From the NCBI GenBank assembly GCA_031281485.1, contig JAITFI010000094.1:1-32368 (forward strand): 32,368 bases of DNA, written 5' to 3'. Positions 24,614-32,368 of the stretch are shown one piece after another. Numbering within the stretch: the first letter of the stretch is position 1; every line of letters begins with the position of its first letter. Source of the stretch: Chitinispirillales bacterium. GTDB lineage: Bacteria; Fibrobacterota; Chitinivibrionia; Chitinivibrionales; Chitinispirillaceae. The notes under the pieces were generated by a model. That model did no database searches, had not been told where the DNA came from, and saw only the letters and a list, made by a program, of their open reading frames with translations. Position numbers and translations under genes: made by a program.

Positions 24614-25087
24614 ATGGGCGAACTGCAACACCTATTAGAACGCGGCTGTATATATATCGCGACCGGCGAAGGCGCCGTTCAAACGGTATTGGGCAGTTGC
24701 GTCTCGGTGTGCCTGTGGGATGCGGAGGCGCATTGCGGCGGGATGAACCACTTCATCTACCCGCAGACTATGCGCAAGGAACAGGCGACGCCTAAGTACG
24801 GAAACGTGGCCACGATGGCGCTGATCAAGCTTATGTGCGAGGAGGGTTGCAACGTAAGCAGCCTTACGGCCCACATAATAGGGGGCGGCCATCCCGACGG
24901 CGCCACGGACAGCACGGGCATGAAAAACGTAGAGGTCGCCAGAAAGATTTTGAACGAAAAAGGAATAACCATAATGTCGGAAGACGTGGGCGGCAGGGTC
25001 GGGCGTAAGGTGGTATTCGACTTGTCTACCGGTCAGGTGGCGGTATTGAAAGTTATGAAATTGCGGGCGGAAGATTGGATTAATTGA
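24614..25087 (+). CDS. cheD: CheD-type receptor glutamine deamidase (copy 1)
   Basis: This 157-aa CheD-family protein belongs to the enzymes that deamidate receptor glutamines and, in some bacteria, act with CheC. The nucleophile Cys29 lies in VLGSCVSVCLWD and the catalytic His46 in GGMNHFIYP, 17 residues later as in known CheD proteins. The usual Thr six residues before the Cys is Gln23 here, with Thr24 adjacent. A GGGGGG run serves as ribosome site upstream of ATG 24614. It begins 31 bp after cheA. A second CheD follows cheR. Confidence 0.92.
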   Translation: MGELQHLLERGCIYIATGEGAVQTVLGSCVSVCLWDAEAHCGGMNHFIYPQTMRKEQATPKYGNVATMALIKLMCEEGCNVSSLTAHIIGGGHPDGATDSTGMKNVEVARKILNEKGITIMSEDVGGRVGRKVVFDLSTGQVAVLKVMKLRAEDWIN

Positions 25088-25113
25088 TTTTATGATTGCC
25101 TTTATGTTATAAT
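25084..25113 (+). promoter_or_regulatory. Possible housekeeping promoter upstream of cheR
   Basis: TTGATT (25084-25089), an 18-base spacer and TATAAT (25108-25113), with TG at 25105-25106 giving an extended -10. It begins in the last codon of the first cheD and lies about 70 bp before the cheR start. It would let cheR and the following genes be expressed apart from cheA. Confidence 0.5.
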
Positions 25114-25185
25114 TATATACATATTAGGTAAGAGATACCGGCAATAAAAAGAAAGATCAAAGCGAATAGGGAGGGGGAACCTGCT

Positions 25186-26001
25186 ATGGAGATGGATAGG
25201 CGGACATTTGACACGTTTCGTCAGTTGATCTACGACAAGAGCGGTATAACGCTCGGCGAGGGCAAAGAGGCGCTTGTCTCCGCCCGCGTAGGTAAGCGGT
25301 TGCGTGCACTTGGGTACGACAACTACAAGGATTACCTGCAATACCTGACCGGCACCAGCGAGGAGTCGGAGGCGGAGTTCATTGAGTTTCTCGACGTGAT
25401 CTCCACGAACGTTACTTCTTTCTTCCGTGAGAACGATCACTTTGTCTTTATGGCGGATTATGTCAGAAAGATGGTGGAAGAGGGGCGCGACAAGGTGCGT
25501 ATTTGGTGCGCGGCCAGTTCGAGCGGGGAGGAACCGTACACGCTCGCCATGACCTTCCTCGAGAACGCGCAGGGTTTCCGCGGCGATTGCAAGATATTGG
25601 CCACCGACATATCGACGAAAATATTGAAGATGGCCAGGGCGGGGCAGTACTCCGAGGCGAAAATGCAGGGGGTTAACCCGCAGTTGCGGAGCAAGTATTT
25701 TACCGTGAGCGGATCGGGCTCCAACAAGGTGTACACGGTGAACAACACGCTCGCGAACATGCTTACGTTCAAGCGGTTGAATTTATCGAAACCGCCGTTT
25801 CCTATGAAGGGTCCGTTCGATCTCATCTTCTGCCGGAACGTGATGATATACTTTGACAATATAGTAAGGAAGAAGTTGATGGACGAATTTTCCCGATTGC
25901 TGCGTCCGGGCGGTTACCTGATGGTGGGCCACTCGGAGAGTATGGCCGGGATGCTGTGCAATATGGATACCGTGCAACCGTCGGTGTATTTGAAATCGTG
26001 A
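25186..26001 (+). CDS. cheR: CheR chemotaxis protein methyltransferase
   Basis: This 271-aa enzyme transfers methyl groups from S-adenosylmethionine to receptor glutamates, opposing CheB. The N-terminal helical domain is about 1-70 (FRQLIYDKSGITL, VGKRLRALG). The methyltransferase part has the SAM-binding motif IWCAASSSGEEPYTLAM (about 105-121) and FDLIFCRNVMIYF (about 211-223), and ends with LRPGGYLMVGHSESM. The length is typical. A GGAGGGGG site precedes ATG 25186; ATG 25192 is a possible alternative. No MCP gene is present in the window to act as substrate. Confidence 0.95.
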   Translation: MEMDRRTFDTFRQLIYDKSGITLGEGKEALVSARVGKRLRALGYDNYKDYLQYLTGTSEESEAEFIEFLDVISTNVTSFFRENDHFVFMADYVRKMVEEGRDKVRIWCAASSSGEEPYTLAMTFLENAQGFRGDCKILATDISTKILKMARAGQYSEAKMQGVNPQLRSKYFTVSGSGSNKVYTVNNTLANMLTFKRLNLSKPPFPMKGPFDLIFCRNVMIYFDNIVRKKLMDEFSRLLRPGGYLMVGHSESMAGMLCNMDTVQPSVYLKS

Positions 26002-26122
26002 CGCGGCGGGTTGGCGGCCGGGGATTTTGGATGTGGCGTATAGATTTATAAAAATGGCGTGCCGTCTGCGGGTTGAGCTTGTTCGCGGGGCATACGTATA
26101 TGATTAAGAAACGATAAATACA

Positions 26123-26605
26123 ATGAGCAATATAACTGTCGGCATATCGGATTGGGCGTTGACCAAGAACGCGGATGATACGATCATCACGTATTCGCTT
26201 GGGTCGTGCTTGGGTGTGACCGTCTACGACGGGAAAGCGCAGGTCGGCGGCATGGTTCACTGCCAGTTGCCTAATTGCTCAACCGAGGATAAGAGCAAGG
26301 CAATACAAAATCCCGCGATGTTTGTTGACACGGGTGTTTCGTTGCTCTTCCAGAAGTTCTTCGAGGCGGGCGGCCAAAAGTCGCGTATGGTGGTGAAGGC
26401 GGCGGGGTGCGCGGCAATCTTAGATGCAAACGGTTTTTTCAGAATTGGCGAAAGGAACGTCACGCTCTTCCGCAAGTTGCTGTGGAAGAACGGGATTTTA
26501 CTTAACGGTTCGGAGGTGGGCGGCGATGTATCCCGTACGCTCGTCCTCGACATGGCTACGGGAAGAACACTAATCCGCTCTAAAGGCGAAGAGAGAGAAA
26601 TTTAG
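26123..26605 (+). CDS. cheD: CheD-type receptor glutamine deamidase (copy 2)
   Basis: This second CheD-family protein (160 aa) is only distantly similar to copy 1. It has the complete catalytic set at standard spacing: Thr23 and Cys29 in TYSLGSCLGVTVYD and His46 in GGMVHCQLP. The C-terminal part (VKAAGCAAILDANGFFRIGE, then NGSEVGGDVSRTLVLDMATG) fits the family. There is no clear ribosome site before ATG 26123, but no better start is seen. A 121-bp gap separates it from cheR. The two copies may act on different receptors, or one may act with the CheX-type protein. Confidence 0.9.
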   Translation: MSNITVGISDWALTKNADDTIITYSLGSCLGVTVYDGKAQVGGMVHCQLPNCSTEDKSKAIQNPAMFVDTGVSLLFQKFFEAGGQKSRMVVKAAGCAAILDANGFFRIGERNVTLFRKLLWKNGILLNGSEVGGDVSRTLVLDMATGRTLIRSKGEEREI

Positions 26606-26620
26606 TTAGGAGCTGTGACA

Positions 26621-27061
26621 ATGGCATACAATATTTTGATTGTAGACGATTCGCAGACGATGCGCGCTGTCTTGACGAAGACGATTTGCATGGCCGGCCT
26701 CGAGATCGGGACTGTCTTTGAGGCCGAGAACGGCCGTGAGGCGCTCGGCGTCCTAGAGAAGGAGTGGGTCGACATTGTCTTTGCCGACATCAACATGCCC
26801 GTGATGAACGGCGTGGAGATGGTTAAGGAGATGCAGAAGCTGGGGTATATGGAGTCTACGCCGGTGGTAGTCATCTCCACGGAGGGCAGCAAGACGAGAC
26901 TCGATACGTTGCGCGAAATGGGCGTGCGCGGCTTCCTGCGCAAGCCGGTCTCCCCGGAGCTCTTCAAGTCGGTGGTAGACGGCGTGCTTCAGGGCAGCGC
27001 CGACGAGGCCGCCGAAGAAGTCGCCGGCGGCGATGCCAACGCCGGCGCGGGGAGCGCGTAA
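26621..27061 (+). CDS. cheY: CheY-like response regulator
   Basis: This 146-aa receiver has a C-terminal tail. The acidic pocket is Asp9/Asp10 (IVDDSQTMR), the phosphate acceptor is Asp56 (FADINMPVMNG), the switch Thr is Thr87 (VISTEG) and Lys108 lies in FLRKPV. All are intact, so it should accept phosphate from CheA. A further 20-residue tail (about 126-146) is rich in Ala, Gly and Glu and looks disordered. AGGAG at 26608-26612 is eight bases before ATG 26621, so that is the preferred start over an in-frame GTG at 26615. The preceding cheD ends 15 bp upstream. It probably carries the signal to the flagellar motor. Confidence 0.93.
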   Translation: MAYNILIVDDSQTMRAVLTKTICMAGLEIGTVFEAENGREALGVLEKEWVDIVFADINMPVMNGVEMVKEMQKLGYMESTPVVVISTEGSKTRLDTLREMGVRGFLRKPVSPELFKSVVDGVLQGSADEAAEEVAGGDANAGAGSA

Positions 27062-27094
27062 CAAGCCCATGCGCGACGCCATTGAATAGTTATT

Positions 27095-27112
27095 TTGTAA
27101 AAATCGTTACAA
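27095..27112. promoter_or_regulatory. Inverted repeat between cheY and cheX
   Basis: TTGTAA-N6-TTACAA is a perfect 6-bp dyad in the 118-bp gap between cheY and cheX. TTGTAA could also be a -35 element (17 bases before ATTATA). It could be an operator or a promoter for cheX-cheB. Short dyads arise easily in AT-rich DNA. Confidence 0.25.
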
Positions 27113-27179
27113 TAATGATTATAGGAAAATAGTATTAATTATAGAGAATTGATTTTCCAAATAATGAAAGGCGGTAAAA

Positions 27180-28729
<1,550 letters not shown>

Positions 28730-28735
28730 TTTTAA

Positions 28736-30889
28736 TCATATCCAGTCCGTCAGCCGCCCAAGCCAGTCCTTGAGTTTCGAGCGTACTACGCTCTTTTTCT
28801 TATCAAGCGCGGTCGTCTCGTTTCGCCGCGCTATTTCCATACGTTCCGCCGCCTCCTTTATCAGTAATTCTTGGCTGTCCACCGGCTCGCCGTCGCGGTG
28901 TATCTTTTCGTAGAAGCCGTCGCTGCGCAGACGGCGCGCCTTCACGTTGTCGCATAGTTCCGTGTTGATCATCTTGTTTATGAGCGCCTTTATCTGCTCG
29001 TCGAAGATCGGGGCGGCCACCTCCACGCGGCGCGTCGTGTTCCGCGTCATCATGTCGGCGGACGCTATGTACATCTTCTGCGCCGCGCCTGCGCCGAAGC
29101 TGTAGACCCGCGAGTGCTCTAAGAAACGGCCCACTATGCTTATCACCGATATGTTCTCCGTCGCTCCGGGCAGTCCGGGAATCAGGCAGCAGATGCCGCG
29201 GATGATGAGGTCTACCTTCACGCCGGCGCATGAGGCCTCGGAGAGCTTTCGGATCACGTCTATGTCTGTCATGGAGTTGAGCTTCATGAGTATGCGCCCC
29301 TTTTCGCCCAGCGCGATCTGTTCGTCGATCAGAGCCAAGACGCCGCTTTTCAGGTTGGCGGGCGCTACCAGCAAGTGCTCGTAGTTGTCGTTCAGGTGCG
29401 CCACCGCCATGTTCCTGAAGAAACGGTTGGCCTCCGCGCCGATCTTCTGGTCGGCGGTGATGAGCGTGAGGTCGGTGTAGAACTCGGCGGTGACCTCGTT
29501 GTAGTTGCCTGTCCCCACCTGCGTGATATACTGTATCTCCCCGCGCTCTTTGCGTGTGATGAGGCACAGCTTGGCGTGCACCTTGATCTCGTCGAACCCG
29601 AAGATGAGCCGGCATCCCGCCTCTTCAAGCCTCTCCGACCAGTTGATGTTGTTCTGCTCGTCGAAGCGCGCCCGCAGTTCTATCAGCACGGTGACGTCCT
29701 TGCCGTTTTCGGCGGCGGCGCAGAGGTACTCTATCAGGCGCGCCTTCTGGGCCACGCGGTAAATGCTTATCTTTATGGATATGACGGTCGGATCGTTGGC
29801 GGCCTCCCTTATCATACGCAGGAACGGGTCCATGCTCTCGAACGGGTACATCAAGAGTAAGTCTTGTTTGCGTATCTGCCTCATTATGCTCTCATTAGGC
29901 GTTGATTGCAACGTGATCTGAGGGGTGAAGCTCTGATATGACATGGAGTGCTTGGCTTCCGGATTGAGCTTGCTTGTTATGAGCGAGATGTGCGAGAACT
30001 TCATGGGCGCTTTGGTCACGAAAATCTCGCGTTTCCCGATTTGCAATCTCTCGCAGAAGAGTTTCTCAAAATTCTCTTCCGGCGGGGATGTCATTTCCAA
30101 TCGGACGACGGAGAGGCGGCGGCGCTTCTTCAGCAGTTTTTTCATGAGAAAACGAAAGTCGCCCTCTATCTCCTCGCCCTCCTCCTCGTAGTCTATATCG
30201 GCGTTGCGCGTGACGCACAAGACGTTCTTCTCGGCTATTTCGTACATCTCGAATAGGGCGTCTATATTTTCGAGCACTATTTTGTCAAGCGTGATGTATC
30301 TGAGGTCGTCGCCGGGAAGGAAGAGCACCTCCGGCACGGTGTCGGGCAGCGCCGCGATGCCGATCATGGCGCTGTTTTTGCGTTGCAGCATGGCCGCGAC
30401 GTGAACCGCCTTGTTTAATAGGTGCGGAAACGGGTGATGCGAGCCCACGATCTGCGGCGACATGACCGGAAGCACCTCAAGTTTGAAGTAGTTCTTTACA
30501 AATTTCTTCTCCTCGGTTGTGAGGTCGGCTATGTCGAGCGAGCAGATACCGTATTGGCGTATCTGACTCCTGATTTCCGAGTATACCTCATCGCGTTTGG
30601 CGTAGAGCGGCCGCACGGCGTTGTAGACGACCTCAAGCTGACCGCTCGGAGTTAGCCCTGATTTGTTGTCTATGGCGTCGCCGTGCTCTATGGCGAGGTC
30701 GCACAGACTGCCTACGCGGACCATGAAGAACTCGTCGAGATTGTTCGTGAATATGGAAACGAATTTTAAGCGCTCAAGGATCGGTACGTTCGCGTCCTGC
30801 GCTTCTTCAAGGACGCGCTCGTTGAACTTAAGCCACGAGAGTTCGCGGTTCTGCGTGTAACGCAGGAGTGCGCTGGCGTTGGTGCTCAT
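28736..30889 (-). CDS. ppk1: Polyphosphate kinase 1
   Basis: This 717-aa enzyme reversibly polymerises the gamma-phosphate of ATP into polyphosphate. The domains are an N-terminal helical domain (about 8-110, YTQNRELSWLKFNERVLEEA), a head domain (about 120-320) and two phospholipase-D-like catalytic domains. The phosphorylated His438 is in KVHAKLCLI and the second catalytic His592 in FLEHSRVYSFG. The VGTGNYNEVTAEFYTDL segment (458-474) is conserved. The length is standard (690-720). The only purine-rich site (AAGGGA) is about 12 bases from the ATG. It lies 114 bp downstream of ppx, in the same direction, with a direct repeat resembling a Pho box between them. Confidence 0.97.
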   Translation of the reverse strand: MSTNASALLRYTQNRELSWLKFNERVLEEAQDANVPILERLKFVSIFTNNLDEFFMVRVGSLCDLAIEHGDAIDNKSGLTPSGQLEVVYNAVRPLYAKRDEVYSEIRSQIRQYGICSLDIADLTTEEKKFVKNYFKLEVLPVMSPQIVGSHHPFPHLLNKAVHVAAMLQRKNSAMIGIAALPDTVPEVLFLPGDDLRYITLDKIVLENIDALFEMYEIAEKNVLCVTRNADIDYEEEGEEIEGDFRFLMKKLLKKRRRLSVVRLEMTSPPEENFEKLFCERLQIGKREIFVTKAPMKFSHISLITSKLNPEAKHSMSYQSFTPQITLQSTPNESIMRQIRKQDLLLMYPFESMDPFLRMIREAANDPTVISIKISIYRVAQKARLIEYLCAAAENGKDVTVLIELRARFDEQNNINWSERLEEAGCRLIFGFDEIKVHAKLCLITRKERGEIQYITQVGTGNYNEVTAEFYTDLTLITADQKIGAEANRFFRNMAVAHLNDNYEHLLVAPANLKSGVLALIDEQIALGEKGRILMKLNSMTDIDVIRKLSEASCAGVKVDLIIRGICCLIPGLPGATENISVISIVGRFLEHSRVYSFGAGAAQKMYIASADMMTRNTTRRVEVAAPIFDEQIKALINKMINTELCDNVKARRLRSDGFYEKIHRDGEPVDSQELLIKEAAERMEIARRNETTALDKKKSVVRSKLKDWLGRLTDWI

Positions 30890-30970
30890 AAGTTGGTTTG
30901 TCCCTTATATCTGTTGTTTTTAAGTATCGGCTGCATAACCAACCATAAATACGTGTTGCTATACATATTA

Positions 30971-30987
30971 TTTACACTTTATTTACA
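30971..30987 (-). promoter_or_regulatory. Possible Pho box upstream of ppk1
   Basis: On the minus strand the sequence is TGTAAATAAAGTGTAAA: two TGTAAA units with an 11-base period, about one helix turn. It lies 82-98 bases upstream of the ppk1 ATG. PhoB/PhoP-type regulators bind direct repeats with an 11-bp period, and ppk genes are often phosphate-controlled. The same TGTAAA-N5-TGTAAA pattern recurs at 32093. Confidence 0.4.
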
Positions 30988-31003
30988 TTAAAAATCAAAG
31001 TCT

Positions 31004-31954
31004 TTATGAACCCTTACAACCGTAAGCCGTAAGCGTTACCGGAGACCCCGTTTTTCCTATGTCTCGGTGTAATATGTTCCTTATCAAATACCCTTCCCGC
31101 ACTCCTGATTCGCTGACGGAGATTGTTTTGCAATCGTACTTTTTTATGATCGTGTTCATGATGATTAACCCCGGCGTTATTGTGTGGATGCGTTCCGGGG
31201 CTATTTGCAGTATTCTGCCGACCATGAGCTTTGTGTCGGTGGCGATCATGCTGAGAATCTTTTTCGCGTTCTTCACGGGCACGGCGCGGTTGTCAGGCGG
31301 CGCTTCGAAGATTGAGTTGTTGAGCTTGTAGAGCGCCCGCATAGTCCCGCCCACGCCGCACATCGTGTGGAGCGCCTTGCCTTTGATTACCTCAAGTTTT
31401 TTGAGCGTTTCGGCGGCGATCTTCTCGCTTTGCGCTTTGGTGGGAAGGACGGCGCTGACGTACTTTGAGTACATGCTCAGCGCCCCGATGGGGATGGACG
31501 CGGCCTTATCGATACGCCCGCCCTTGCATATAACAAGTTCCGTGCTGCCCCCGCCGATGTCGATAAGAAGCCCGTCGCTCATGGACGCGCGGTTATTGGC
31601 CCCTATGTAGTCGCAGATGGCCTCCTCCTCGCCCGATATAATGATGACGTCGTACCCCGTCTCCCGCTTGATGTCCTCTATAACCCGCGAGGCGTTGAGC
31701 ACGTTGCGCAGCGACGCCGTGGCGAAGACGTGCGTCTCCGAGATGTTCATCCCGGAAACCGCCGCTCGGAAGCGGTTGAGCGCCGCGCAAGCCGTCCGCA
31801 CCCCCTCGTCCGTCAAGAAACTCCGCTTATCCACGTGTCCGGCAAGCCCGGCGACGCTCTTTTGCTTATAGGTCTGCTTGATATCTCCGGCGGAACTGAC
31901 GTCGTAGACCGAGAGACGTATAGTGTTTGAACCTATGTCTATTATTGCCACCAT
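31004..31954 (-). CDS. ppx: Exopolyphosphatase / GppA-family phosphatase
   Basis: This 316-aa protein of the Ppx/GppA family has the sugar-kinase/actin-like fold. The P-loop-like IIDIGSNTIRLSVYDV opens the protein (4-19). The catalytic acidic residues lie in ISGEEEA (106-112), and the second phosphate loop is LLIDIGGGSTELVI (129-142). It lacks the C-terminal HD-like domain of E. coli Ppx (513 aa), matching the short two-domain form common in many phyla. No strong ribosome site precedes ATG 31954. Being followed by ppk1 on the same strand supports a role in polyphosphate turnover, although pppGpp hydrolysis cannot be excluded. Confidence 0.92.
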   Translation of the reverse strand: MVAIIDIGSNTIRLSVYDVSSAGDIKQTYKQKSVAGLAGHVDKRSFLTDEGVRTACAALNRFRAAVSGMNISETHVFATASLRNVLNASRVIEDIKRETGYDVIIISGEEEAICDYIGANNRASMSDGLLIDIGGGSTELVICKGGRIDKAASIPIGALSMYSKYVSAVLPTKAQSEKIAAETLKKLEVIKGKALHTMCGVGGTMRALYKLNNSIFEAPPDNRAVPVKNAKKILSMIATDTKLMVGRILQIAPERIHTITPGLIIMNTIIKKYDCKTISVSESGVREGYLIRNILHRDIGKTGSPVTLTAYGCKGS

Positions 31955-32092
31955 AAATTATTAATCCGCCAATCTATGCACAGTTAAGGCATGTAGTTTG
32001 AATATTTGAATAAGTATAAACCGACGGGATAAAAATAGTTTATGCCATAGTAGATAAGTTAGCGTAAGAGTGTGAAATGTTTAGGTTGGGCG

Positions 32093-32109
32093 TGTAAATG
32101 GTGTGTAAA
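32093..32109 (+). promoter_or_regulatory. Second possible Pho box, upstream of ppx
   Basis: TGTAAATGGTGTGTAAA has the same TGTAAA-N5-TGTAAA pattern as 30971-30987, here on the plus strand and 139-155 bp from the ppx ATG. The orientation points away from ppx, so it may instead serve a gene beyond the window, or it may be chance. Confidence 0.35.
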
Positions 32110-32271
32110 ATCAAAATCTTTTAAAATCTTTAAAATCTTTAAAATCTTTAAATCATTTTTAGACGAAAGGGCGCGATAAATCGCGCCCTTTCATAGGATA
32201 TGCGGGGCTAAACCCCGCATATTAAGTCAAAATCAACGTCAAAGTCACCAAAAAGGCTTTTTTCTTTTGAC
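32110..32271 (-). repeat. Intergenic repeat module, right copy (inverted relative to 13-138)
   Basis: Read on the minus strand, the order of parts equals the left copy. The purine block is at 32254-32271 (identical 18 bases). The ATATGCGGGG hairpin is at 32198-32222. A second hairpin is at 32165-32192 (GAAAGGGCGCGA, loop TTTA, TCGCGCCCTTTC). Then come TTCGTCTAAAAA and four AAAGATTTT-like units (32110-32152). The first hairpin and its flank (32190-32222) match 51-83 without a mismatch, while the second hairpin is a completely different, longer palindrome in the same position. Confidence 0.85.
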
Positions 32272-32291
32272 TTTGATTTTATATGCGGGGT

Positions 32292-32368
32292 TTGGCTTCG
32301 CCGAGATAAACAAGTTGGCTTCGCCGAGATAAACAAGTTGGCTTCGCCGAGATAAACAAGTTGGCTTC
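32292..32368 (+). repeat. 23-bp tandem repeat, at least 3.3 copies, runs off the window
   Basis: The unit TTGGCTTCGCCGAGATAAAC plus AAG is repeated without change at 32292-32314, 32315-32337 and 32338-32360, with 8 more bases at the end. Each unit holds the palindrome GGCTTCGCC, the same core as the hairpins at 15442-15491. The unit length is not a multiple of three, so it is not a coding repeat. Confidence 0.95.

Larger units (their letters stand above)
31955..32368. other. Gene-free 414-bp end region
   Basis: No reading frame here looks like a gene. From left to right it holds an AT-rich leader for ppx (31955-32090), a TGTAAA-N5-TGTAAA repeat (32093-32109), the right repeat module (32110-32271), a second partial module start in the opposite direction (32268-32293, the ATATGCGGGG arm without its partner), and a 23-bp tandem repeat to the window end. 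Confidence 0.85.

Noticed and set aside
30919-30945. GCCGATAC on the minus strand upstream of ppk1 as a sigma-28 promoter
   Set aside because: The -10 is close to consensus, but no TAAA-like -35 lies 15 bases upstream.
32292-32368. 23-bp repeat as the start of a CRISPR array
   Set aside because: The copies touch each other with no spacers, and no cas gene is present.

Overview
The window looks like a fragment of the chromosome of a motile, diderm (Gram-negative) bacterium. Genes are moderately GC-rich, while the spaces between them are AT-rich and hold short palindromic repeats. Signal peptides, a TonB/ExbB/ExbD-type energiser, an outer-membrane barrel-type protein and flagellins all point to two membranes. 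PurL is the long single-chain type common in Bacteroidota, Clostridia and relatives. Lineages such as Fibrobacterota/Chitinivibrionia (for example termite-gut members) would fit the gene mix, but this is only a guess from gene content. Both window edges carry the same repeat module, in opposite orientation, which would also explain an assembly break at each end.

Layout: 1-229 repeat module; 230-4096 purL; 4110-6525 a compact operon of one TolQ/ExbB-type protein, two ExbD/TolR-type proteins and a TonB-like protein; 6650-7486 a short flagellin; 7624-15398 five exported proteins (TPR protein with a TolB-like N-terminus, Ig-like probable lipoprotein, two paralogous parallel beta-helix proteins, beta-barrel plus TPR protein); 15442-15564 a row of hairpins; 15610-17391 argS; 17550-19814 (minus) a 754-residue flagellin behind a near-perfect sigma-54 promoter; 20090-21748 an exported helical protein with a duplicated C-terminal unit; 21994-28729 a chemotaxis cluster cheA-cheD-cheR-cheD-cheY-cheX-cheB; 28736-31954 (minus) ppx followed by ppk1; 31955-32368 non-coding sequence with a possible Pho box, the second repeat module and a 23-bp tandem repeat that runs off the end.

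How the parts may work together: the chemotaxis cluster holds the kinase, both adaptation enzymes, two CheD-type deamidases, a response regulator and a CheX-type phosphatase, but no CheW or receptor gene. It presumably controls flagella built from two very different flagellins. The 4.1-15.4 kb block has one TolQ homologue, two TolR/ExbD homologues (one lacking the membrane Asp), a TonB-like protein and a set of TPR, barrel and beta-helix envelope proteins. This resembles in outline the AglRQS-type motors with their envelope partners in Myxococcus, and is the best candidate here for an uncharacterised trans-envelope machine. ppx and ppk1 form a polyphosphate pair, each flanked by a TGTAAA-N5-TGTAAA direct repeat that resembles a Pho box.
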